From NCBI GenBank assembly GCA_936450465.1, contig OW388291.1:81605436-81669435 (forward strand): DNA of 64,000 bases, written 5' to 3'. The notes under the pieces are model-generated. The model saw nothing but the letters and a program-made list of their open reading frames with translations. It made no database searches and was not told the DNA's origin. Positions 12,701-21,745 of this stretch are shown here, one piece after another. Numbering within the stretch: the first letter of the stretch is position 1; the number at the start of each line of letters is the position of its first letter. The DNA comes from Gibbula magus. Lineage: Eukaryota > Mollusca > Gastropoda > Trochida > Trochidae. The position numbers and the translations under genes were made by a program.

Positions 12701-15700
12701 TTTACCGTATCCGAGGAGAAAGCTGTTGGGGTGTTCTAATCACTTTACTGACCTTTGAGTAGTTAAACGAATCTGAGGAGAAAGCTGTGGGGGTGTTCTA
12801 ATCACTTGACTGACCTTTGAGTAGTTTAGCCTATCGGAGAAGTAAGCTGTGGGGATGTTCTAATCACTTGACTGAACTTTGAGTAGTTTAGCGCATCGGA
12901 GGAGGAAGCTGTTGGGGTGTTCTAATCACTTGACTGACCTTTGATTAGTTTACCGTATCCGAGGAGAAAGCTGTTGGGGTGTTCTAATCACTTTACTGAC
13001 CTTTGAGTAGTTAAACGAATCTGAGGAGAAAGCTGTGGGGGTGTTCTAATCACTTGACTGACCTTTGAGTAGTTTAGCCTATCGGAGAAGTAAGCTGTGG
13101 GGATGTTCTAATCACTTGACTGACCTTTGAGTAGTTTAGCCTATCGGAGGAGGAAGCTGTTGGGGTGTTCTAATCACATGACTGACCTTTGAGTAGTTTA
13201 GCCTATCGGAGGAGGAAGCTGTGGGGATGTTCTAATCACTTGACTGACCTTTGAGTAGTTTAGCGTATCAGAGGAGGAAGCTGTGGGGGTGTTCTAATCA
13301 CTTGACTGACCTTTGAGTAGTTTAGCATATCGGAGAAGTAAGCTGTGGGGATGTTCTAATCACTTGACTGACCTTTGAGTAGTTTAGCATATCGGAGGAG
13401 AAAGCTGTGGGGGTGTTCTAATCACATGACTGACCTTTGAGTAGTTTAGCCTATCGGAGGAGGAAGCTGTGGGGGTGTTCTAATCACTTGACTGACCTTT
13501 GAGTAGTTTAGCCTATCGGAGGAGGAAGCTGTGGGGATGTTCTAATCACTTGACTGACCTTTGAGTAGTTTAGCGTATCAGAGGAGGAAGCTGTGGGGGT
13601 GTTCTAATCACATGACTGACCTTTGAGTAGTTTAGCCTATCGGAGGAGGAAGCTGTGGGGATGTTCTAATCACTTGACTGACCTTTGAGTAGTTTAGCCT
13701 ATCGGAGGAGGAAGCTGTGGGGATGTTCTAATCACTTGACTGACCTTTGAGTAGTTTAGCGCATCGGAGGAGGAAGCTGTGGGGATATACTAATCACTTG
13801 ACTGACCTTTGAGTAGTTTAGCGTATCAGAGGAGGAAGCTGTGGGGGTGTTCTAATCACATGACTGACCTTTGAGTAGTTTAGCATATCGGAGGAAGAAA
13901 CTGTGGGATGTTCTAATCACTTGACCGACCTTTGAGTAGTTTAGCATATCGGAGGAAGAATCTGTGGGATGTTCTAATCACTTGACCGACCTTTGAGTAG
14001 TTTAGCATATCGGAGGAAGAAGCTGTGGGGATGTTCTAATCACTTGACTGACCTTTGAGTAGTTTAGCGTATGGGAAGAGGAAGCTGTGGGGATGTTCTA
14101 ATCACTTGACTGACCTTTGAGTAGTTTAGCGTATCCGAGGAGAAAGCTGTTGGGCTGTTCTAATCACTTGACTGACCTTTGAGTAGTTTAGCGTATCGGA
14201 GGAGGAAGCTGTGGGGATGTTCTAATCACTTGACTGACCTTTGAGTAGTTTAGCGTATCGGAGGAGGAAGCTGTGGGGATGTTCCACCTGCAGATCAAAC
14301 TTGATAGTCTGGAGCAGGATCCGCTCTAGCGTCATCACTTCCTCCTGGGAAACACATGCACGTACTTCATTCATTATGTTCATTTCTAAACAACTGAGAT
14401 AAAGATAGTTTGAGTTTAATGTTGCCAATCATTTTTACTTTCTCATAATCATATCACATTGTGCTTATGGCAAGTTATATGCATAAAATTTTGAGGTGAG
14501 TTCAGTAGAGGTGTATTAGATTATTTCACTTATATGATAATATCACAGCTGCTAGTATTATTGCAGGGAGAAAGCCTGCAAAGCCATGATGGCTATGCAT
14601 GTTTTATCATTTCTACCTCCTGAAATATCAGAATAAATTAACTACACACCCGAGGATTATCCCCAAAGACGGCGAACGATTGCGGAGAGAGGAGACCATG
14701 GCAGGTTCTGATGATGTCCTTGCATTTCTTGGGAGTCTCCTCCACCTTGCCAGCCAGGAAAAGGCAACAAGCTGCTGTCACCTGAGGAGCAAGTAGGAGA
14801 GTGAGTGATGAGATGAGATGAGGTGAGAGAGTGAGTGAGGTGAGTAGAGGTGAGGTGAGGTGAAGTGAGGTGTATGAGGAGAGGTGTGTGAGGAGAGGTG
14901 TGTGAGGTGAGGTGAGATAGTGAGGTGAGAGTGAGGTGAGGTGAGGGAGTGAGTGAGGCGATAGAGTGAAGTGAAGTGAGATGAGGTGAGGTGTGAGGTG
15001 AGGTGAGGTGAGGTGAGGTGAGGTGAGAGAGTGAGTGAGTTGAGGTGAGGTGAGGTAAAAGAGTGAGTGAGGTGAGGTGAGGTTAGTGAGGTGAGTGTGG
15101 TGAATGAGGTGAGGTGAGGTGAGTGTAGTGAGAGAGTGAGTGTGGTGAATGATCATGAGGTTAGTGAGTGAGTAAGTATAAGAGTGAGTGCAAGAGTGAG
15201 GTGAGTGTTGTGAGAGAGTAGGTTGGTGAGAGGGTATGGTGAGAGAATAAGTGTGGAGAGTGAGTGAGAAAGTGGGTTGGTGAGTGAGTGAGAGAGTGGG
15301 TTGGTCAAGTGAGTGAGTTGAAAGAGTGGGTTGGTCAGTGAGATGAGATGAGATGAGGTGAGTGTTCAGCACCACATGGAATGTATTTCAACCGTTAGCT
15401 GTGTGACATAATGTTGAAGTTTAAGTTTTAAAATAGCCAAAGCTAAATAGAACCAGGATGAAGGCATTAAAAAATACTAGCTTGCCATTTGGAGTTGCAA
15501 ATATGATAGAGATGATAATATTTAAGTATTTCACATCAATAATTTACAAACATTTTGTGGGGAAAAATAAAATGTCTCCTCAAGTTCATAAATTCATAAA
15601 TTTTATATATATAAAATTTATTAATCTAGCTGCCCCATTTCCAGATCAGACACATTACCTAGCCAGGAATCATGCAAAGAATAAATGGGACTTGATCGTA

Positions 15701-17656
15701 CAAAGAGGGTAATCAATTGCCTCGACTCTGAGAGATCTCATACTTACATATCTGTGGAATTCTTTGAAAGAATGGAACATGTAGAATCTGTGGAAGTAAA
15801 CAACACCTGTTGCACAGGTGTCATAGCGCCTCAATTTGTTAAGAATAAATATCAGTCAATATGATGAACTTACATCACATGGATAAAATAGAGCCATTGG
15901 TTTATCAGGTAAAGCTAAAGATAAAGAATAACACATCAACTAATAAGACATTGTCCATGTTATCTCTATTATGATTTGGGCAATCACCAATTTTACAATA
16001 TATAACCCACATTTGTCCAGATATATCTACACAAATTTTAATTATTCTTGTAGGGCTGGGACGGGTACTGGATATGTGGCAATGGAGCAGGACCCAGGTA
16101 CCTTTCACATTACTTCGACCCATTATTATAATGTGAAAAAATATAAAACAGCTTCATTTAAGTGTTTTTCATGATTAAAAGATGGCAATAGATTTATATT
16201 TGAAGAAATTAACACAACATTAACTTCAAGTAATTTCATTGAAATAGTTATGTTATAACTAGCCTTCAACAATTACAAAGAAATTATTGCAAAATCGTAC
16301 AATCCTTGGGATCAATGAAACAGTAATCAGGGTAGGGCAGGGTAGGGAGGTACCGGTAATAGAATTTCTTGTACCCAGATAGAATTTTTTTTACTCGACC
16401 CAGCCCTTTATTCTAGACTTTGCATTTTATGGAAGAAGTAACAAGTAGATTTTTAAGAGATAACCGCTACTATTGTTTTCACTAGTTCACATTTAAAACC
16501 ATAGTTCTTAGCAGAATAGCAATAATAACAGCGTGTAATATGATTTCCCCTGCCTGATGAGATGGAAGATAAGACAGAGGCATTTTCATTTCACTTCAAA
16601 ACATTAGAAATATTATAATGTTATTAATTAAGTATTTCCATATTGGCCAAGTTACAGGTCCTCGGTCCGTTGTATAGGCCCGAGACGAAATCAAGGGCCA
16701 ATACAACGGACCAAGGACCTGTAATTCGGCCAATACGGAAATACTTAATTAATGACAATTTTATTAATTGACCTCTTTTCATTCTATTTGCACAACACTA
16801 AACATCTCATTTATATTGAAAAAATAAGTATAAACAAGATTGGTGAACAGATACCATGGGTCAAAGTTGTGAAGCGACAGCTTCGGGCTTTTACCAAATG
16901 TGCAGCTGCGCATGCTCAAACCAATATTGGCCCAGTTTATCCCGTATTGGCCCAGTTTATCCCGTATTGGCCCAGTTTGTCTCGTATTGGCCCAGTTTGT
17001 CCGTATTGGCCCAGTTGTCGAATCATATGGTCTAGGCCGTAAATACCGTATACGCAGGGCTAGTAGCTTTCAGATCTTACTAGCCCAGCCAACAGTCTTC
17101 TAGCCCAGTAACAAACAGACATGAGACGTCAAAACAGATGATTAATGAATGATTTGCTTTATTGCTAATTCAGAAAACTCCTTTAATTTCAAATTATTAA
17201 CTCATTTCACTTCAACATTATTATATTCCCATTTACTGGTATTGACTATAATTTTCAAAGAAGGACCGACAGGGGTCAAAATTAACCTTTTCAATACAGT
17301 AACATTTCTAAATGTACGCGTCCAGACTTATTCCAGCTAGCCAAATACATCTCCATGATCATTTTGTCTCAAATTTTAACTAGTCTTTCGGACTACCAGT
17401 TTTTACACTCTACTAGCCAAGCTTCTTTTTTACTAGCGATGGGCTAACGGGCTAATGCTAATTTCTATCCCTGTATACGTGCCATAACATTGATAGTTAA
17501 TTAATAATGAAGGATACAGTCCGAGCTTGTTGCCAGCATCAAGAATGAGACGAGCTCCTTCTCTGCGGTAGCGTGCTTCTATGTTGGCATCAATGCCCTG
17601 TAGGAGCGAGGGTGAGTTCCGAATTTCCTTCTTCTCAAAATACCAGCAAGGCATTT
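6771..17656 (-). CDS. CCNK: Cyclin K, 8 coding exons
   Basis: Cyclin K binds CDK12 or CDK13 in the nucleus and supports phosphorylation of the RNA polymerase II C-terminal domain. Coding exons on the minus strand are 17656-17518, 15829-15748, 14781-14650, 14344-14239, 8997-8940, 8386-8211, 7830-7691 and 7517-6771. All junctions are GT-AG and phases match throughout, giving 525 residues from the ATG at 17654 (the human protein is somewhat longer). Family signatures are [10 protein letters not shown] (residues about 27-36), [12 protein letters not shown] (about 56-67), [37 protein letters not shown] (about 124-140) and, in the second cyclin fold, [20 protein letters not shown]. From about residue 245 the protein is Pro-rich (many PPxYP, PAP and GVPPR runs), ending in VRITGR. 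The ATG lies 2 nt after an acceptor, so either a 5' UTR exon lies upstream or a short N-terminal exon was missed. Two of its introns contain splice-site-adjacent repeat arrays. Confidence 0.95.
9226..14283 (-). repeat. About 80-copy minisatellite made from CCNK exon end plus 5' splice site
   Basis: The unit length is 60-62 bp, and about 80 units are arrayed head to tail in the CCNK intron between exons 14344-14239 and 8997-8940. On the minus strand each unit is about 46 nt matching the end of the exon (encoding [15 protein letters not shown]) followed by about 16 nt of intron starting GTCAGTCAAGTGATTA. The right-most unit is the genuine exon end and donor; all others lie inside the intron. 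Variation among units is mostly single substitutions and one-base indels, and long stretches of adjacent units share variants, as expected from unequal crossover or slippage. Confidence 0.95.
14546..14600 (+). repeat. Fragment of the SINE-like repeat also at 2960-3240
   Basis: It contains GCTGCTAGTATTATTGCAGGGAGAAAGCCTGCAA..., closely matching sequence near 3003-3060. It sits in the 305-bp CCNK intron between exons 14781-14650 and 14344-14239. Only the terminal part of the repeat is present. Confidence 0.6.
14800..15362. repeat. Purine-rich GAGGT/GAGTGA simple repeat in CCNK intron
   Basis: About 560 bp of degenerate GTGAG, GAGGT and GAGTGA tandems lie on the plus strand, with almost no pyrimidine other than T. 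On the coding minus strand this is a CT-rich tract that ends about 20 nt upstream of the acceptor of exon 14781-14650. The long minus-strand open frame across it is a by-product of the missing stop codons in the tract and is not a protein. Confidence 0.9.
15830..16620. other. CCNK intron, no further features
   Basis: This is AT-rich intronic sequence between exons 17656-17518 and 15829-15748. Short GGTAGGG/GGCAGGG runs near 16332-16350 and a weak match to the AGAGCCAT start of the AGCTCATCAGG family near 15888 are the only items noted. Confidence 0.5.
16622..16753. repeat. Long hairpin, about 59-nt arms
   Basis: The left arm 16622-16680 (TATTAATTAAGTATTTCC...) is the near-perfect reverse complement of 16695-16753 (...GGAAATACTTAATTAAT), with a loop of about 14 nt. 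Both arms carry CGTATTGGCC-like sequence. The same motif is tandemly repeated at 16925-17015, so the two probably belong to one element. Confidence 0.85.
16925..17015 (+). repeat. Short tandem repeat, CGTATTGGCCCAGTTT unit
   Basis: Five consecutive copies of an approximately 18-bp unit, CCGTATTGGCCCAGTTTA and variants, are visible. They lie in the CCNK intron, next to the hairpin that shares the TATTGGCC motif. Confidence 0.9.
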
Positions 17657-17769
17657 CTGGAAAGACAGAAACATAATGTAACCTTGAATTATATCTGTTC
17701 TGATATACCTCCATTTTACTTTGTCACTAAGGTGACATGATCCCCCGCTGCAAATTAATACTTCAAAAT

Positions 17770-18790
17770 TTAAAAATAATGTCAAGATCAGCAAAATCGA
17801 CTGTCAAACATGTCAAAAAAGTCAAAGCTCCATTGTGACCTTGAGAAAAATGTCAAGGTCACCAAAATCTTATCAGCCCTTTGTCTTTCCTAGGAGGTGC
17901 ATTATGTAAGATATGATGGAATTCCTGTGAATGGTTCTTGAAATATCCCGCTGACAACCTTACATGTGGAACACAGTGGTGTAGTGGTTAGCATGCTTGC
18001 CTCTCACGCCAACGGCCCGGGTTCGAATCCCGGTGGAGACACCAAACATTTGTGACCTGGGTCTTATACTGTATTGTGCCCCTAGGCAAGGCACTTCATC
18101 CACATTGCACTCAGTCCACCCAGCTGTTTAAATGGGTACCTGAACACGGGAGGTACGGACCTAAATGGTCGCGCGGAGCGCTTAGTAGCGGCACCGAAAG
18201 TACAATTCCTTCAGGGTAATAATTGTACCGCCATTGAGCAGTGCTTGCACTGGATATTAGGCGTTAAAATGTATATTATTATTATTATTACATGTACATG
18301 AACATATCGAGAAATTTAAAATTCCACTGTGACCTTGAGAATAATGTCAAGGTCACCAAAATCTAATCAGTCCTTTTGCTTTGTGTAAGATATGATGAAA
18401 TTCTGGTGAATGGTTCTTGAGATATTCTGCTGACAAGCTTTACATGTACATTAACATGTAGAAAAATTCAAAGTTCCGCTGTGAACTTGAAAATAATGTC
18501 AAGGTCACCAAAATCTTATCAGCCCGTCGTCTTTCCTTGGAGAAGCTATGTGTATAATATGAAGAGAATCCAGCGAATGGTTATTGAGATATCCCGCTGA
18601 CAAGGGTAAAATGACAAAGTCTCGTTGTGACCTTGAAATGAAGGTCAAGGTCACAAACCTCTGTAGGAACATTACTCTTCCTATGATGAACCCATATGCA
18701 AAATATGAAAAGAATCCAGTGAATAGTATTTGAGTTATTCCATTTCGTACGGACGTATGTACGTAAGTATGGACGTACAGACGGACGGAT
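17770..18790. repeat. Tandem repeat rich in TGACCTTGA half-sites, split by a SINE
   Basis: Four degenerate units of about 140 bp carry paired TGACCTTGA and TCAAGGTCA words followed by TTATCAGCCC, TATGATG, GAATGGTTCTTGAGATATCCCGCTGACAA. They lie at about 17825-17965, 18300-18450, 18470-18610 and 18615-18750. A tRNA-derived SINE separates the first from the rest. The unit ends in ACGTACGGACGTA and GACGGACGGATG simple repeats. Confidence 0.75.
17970..18290 (+). mobile_element. tRNA-Glu-like SINE with ATT tail
   Basis: The head (about 17970-18043) reads as a tRNA-Glu(CTC)-like sequence with A box TAGTGGTTAGCATGC and B box GGGTTCGAATCCC, but with poor acceptor-stem pairing. The body contains TGCCCCTAGGCAAGGCACTTC and CAGTCCACCCAGCTG, a phrase I recall from deeply conserved SINE central domains of marine invertebrates (from memory, not checked). 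It ends in six ATT repeats at 18273-18290. It is inserted in the TGACCTTGA repeat block. Confidence 0.8.
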
Positions 18791-20000
18791 GCAGCCGAAT
18801 ACTATATCCCCCGCCGCGAGTAATCTTTTAGGGAAGTCCTCAAATAGCGTCTTTATTAGATCTTACCAGTTTTTTAAATATCATATTTATACATAATCCG
18901 ATATACACTCATATATCCAATGAAGAAGGTTAATATAGAAAAAACAATATTAAACTGCTTGCTTTATACATTCAAAATGTTTTATGATAACATTTACGGA
19001 GAGAGTAGGCTTTTATAGAGGTTGGTGGTGTCTTGGGTCAATGACGTGCAGCTTGTTTTCTGGGAAATTCAATTCTTTATGTCTTATGATTCAAATCACA
19101 AAAAAACATATCAACATTGGATACTTTATACAGAATTCCATGTTTTTTTTTAAACTTCTGATCCGCGTCATCAAATCTACAATTTAGATTCCCCATTGGC
19201 CAAGGAGTCTGCATATACAATTTCAGTTCTCTTAGAGTTGAAAAATGGACGGCCGAATGTCATGCCATGCATTTAGCCCATTGGATTTTTCAGGCTTGAT
19301 GAGGTAAAAATGAGATTCAATATACATGCTGCAGAACAGAAACTGTAAAACCTGTCTATGCACAATCAAATGCCTTGATAGGCCGTGACTGAAAGTGATA
19401 GTAGAAATAGAATGATTTATTATTTTTTGGCTAAGTTGTCAAGTACTTTGATAAAGTGTTATATATGATATGGTATGACAGGATCAGAGCAGAAGACTTG
19501 TTCAATAGTACCACCAACAAAATGTCTATAAAGCGCAGCTTGGCATGGCCAGTAATAATCAAGAGGGAACGTAACATGCTCAGCTTTTAATGCCATTTAT
19601 GTTATTGAAGATGCCTGCCTAAACAATTCTAGGAAACAACTCCAGACACTAAGAAAAGTAGGTAAAAAGTAGGTGAAAATGGATTGTGGTTTCCAATTCT
19701 GAAATACAAAATTATGCACTAAATGAGTACAAAAGCGCTCTTTTCACGTAATGTTGTTTTAAAGTTTGTAATGGGATAATAAGGGACAATTCTGTTAATA
19801 TGACAAATGCAGAATAATCAAAATCAACATTTGTTTGTTACAATTATTTCGGATTACCCACAGTGTCACATGGTTCATAATTGCAACAGCTCTGTTCACT
19901 GATTATTAGAATTGCCAAGAAAGACAAGGAATGCCAGTGACTGAAAGTTGTTTTAAAAATTCCAACTGTAATATATCAAATGTAATAAATCGACAGACAA
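18790..20000. other. CCNK-COG2 spacer, no gene seen
   Basis: AT-rich sequence with the partial repeat at 19170-19315. No exon could be recognised on either strand. The 5' UTR exon and promoter of CCNK must lie somewhere between 17657 and 21745 but cannot be placed. Confidence 0.5.
19170..19315 (+). mobile_element. Partial copy of AGCTCATCAGG-end repeat family
   Basis: It holds CTACAATTTAGATTCCCCATTGGCCAAGGAGTCTGCA, then GAATGTCATGCCATGC and GGCTTGATGAGGTAAAAATG, matching the right half of the copies at 4665-5120 and 49995-50295. The left half is missing. Confidence 0.6.
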
Positions 20001-20547
20001 CAGGTTGGGGATAACCTAAAAACCTAATTTTTGTTTTAGTTGACCCGATGTGAAATGAACAAATTATTTGAAATTATAGAATTTCACGAAAGAATGACAT
20101 ATATATTCAATGTTGGGCCTCCATAGAAAAGTTTTTCATTTCACGTTGGGTCAACTAAAACAAAAAATGCCGGATGGTAATGACAATATCCTTACCGGAA
20201 GTAGCACATCGATCAAGGCCAGAGTTTGTAGAAGCATGTTGTCAAGTTTGGGAGAATATTTGGATGTAGAAAAGGTATATTTGTCGCTGAAGTGTGAATG
20301 TCGATTGGGTATGGTTAATTAATATCTAATAACTCGAAAACGCTAGGGTTTGGACATTCGTTGAAGTCAACAATGAATGTATCGGTAAAAGACGATTTGG
20401 CAGTGCTAATGCCCCAAATTCCTTCTTAAAGTGACATTGTGACAAAAATGCTGTTATAGCTCGATCGACCTATGTGTCTGTAGCTCGAACGAACTACTAT
20501 AGCTAGATCGACTTTTTATAGCTCGTTTTTAGGTTATCCCCGACCTG
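20001..20547. mobile_element. 547-bp TIR element with GACAA target duplication
   Basis: The ends are inverted: CAGGTTGGGGATAACCTAAA at 20001 and its near-perfect complement (one mismatch) ending CCTG at 20547. GACAA flanks both sides (19996-20000 and 20548-20552), a plausible 5-bp target-site duplication. Inside lies a second inverted pair of about 31 nt (20027-20060 and 20134-20166, both with TTGTTTTAGTTGACCC-type sequence) and degenerate TAGCTCGATCGAC repeats near 20458-20525. There is no transposase, so it is a MITE-like element. Confidence 0.75.
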
Positions 20548-20552
20548 GACAA

Positions 20553-21745
20553 AGAAGCAACAACTCCCATCTTCTAAGTCTTTTGTAGAACGAAACCTCT
20601 GTCGTCCGAATGCCGCATCCTATCCAATGGGGTTGCAGGTAGAGCCTTTCGACTTACATCTTTTGGTATTGCATGTCCCAAAATAAGCTACATCTGATGT
20701 TCAATTTCTTGCAGTTTCAGGACTTGAAAGAACAATACCTGTACCATTGTCGCTTGATCATGTTTACCATAATATTTTTGCCTACCGGAAGTATCCTCCG
20801 ATCATGTCACTCCAAAAAGTTATGTCTCGATTAGAAGACCCTATTTCGATGCCTTATTTTCTTCAAACAATCTCATTTTATAATAATCGGAGACACCAGT
20901 TTGGCAGAAATAAATTTTTGTTACATTTAATTTGTATAGATAAAAGAAACAAATACTGTCAAATTAAGAACATATTATGATTACTCACGGAATCTGTTAC
21001 AAAATAGGTATTTTCTTTCACAAAATGCCGGCTGAATAGTCTTCTGATAACCGGAAGTAGGTTCTCTCCCCTGAATGCCAGAAACCGTTAATGTCGTTTT
21101 CTTAGCAAACTAGCCTCTTAACTAGCGTTAAAACATGACGTCTTGAACCAACGTCTTCAGTTATACAAACATTATATATGTCAACAATCACTATAAGATT
21201 AATTTTTATTTTACGACAATATTTTGTTAATTCAAAATCGGCATCTGCTTAAAACGGAAACAATATCACAACTTACAGAAAGTTAAAATGATAAAATATT
21301 CAGATATTACCAGTGTTAATTAATATGATATTATAGATCGGTCATATTGCTTAACATTGTTATTTTATTTTTGCCTCTCCAATCTCTGAAATACATCTAT
21401 GTTAATTTGTATTCGTTTTTATTTTATTCCCTAACTTCGTGATATAGTATACACTTATAAACTTATTAAAAATAATTTAATTTTTGCATCAATATCTACA
21501 TAGTACGATTGGTTTTACTAAATATGCAAATTGTTTCAAATACATATAAATAGTGGTATTATTCTTAAATATTTTAATCACTCAAATGGCGGTATTGTGA
21601 TTATAAATTTATTTTAAAAACCGTTCTTAATAGTAGTTGCCTTGAAGGTGGTATGTTAAATACTGGCGGCCATATTGCCATGTAGCAGACAACTTCAGGA
21701 AGTTGAACCAGTGAAAAGATTTACGCGCAGAACTTTCAGACCATC
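20553..21745. promoter_or_regulatory. COG2 upstream region, ETS-type and YY1-like motifs
   Basis: This is the 1.2 kb before the COG2 start codon and part of the spacer with the divergent CCNK. CCGGAAGT (an ETS/GABP-type core) occurs at 20785-20792 and 21051-21058; a third copy at 20195-20202 is inside the neighbouring MITE. GGCGGCCATATTGCC at 21665-21679 resembles a YY1 site close to the start. No TATA box is evident. Function is inferred from motif words only. Confidence 0.3.

Noticed and set aside
9226..14283. CRISPR-like array
   Set aside because: Units are contiguous with no unique spacers, the context is an animal intron, and the unit derives from the adjacent exon.
14638..15375. 245-codon minus-strand open frame rich in Ser, His, Thr and Leu
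   Set aside because: It is created by the stop-free CT-rich simple repeat. Only its last 44 codons are the real CCNK exon 14781-14650.
17970..18043. Functional tRNA-Glu gene
   Set aside because: A and B boxes are good but the acceptor stem does not pair, and a SINE body with an ATT tail follows.
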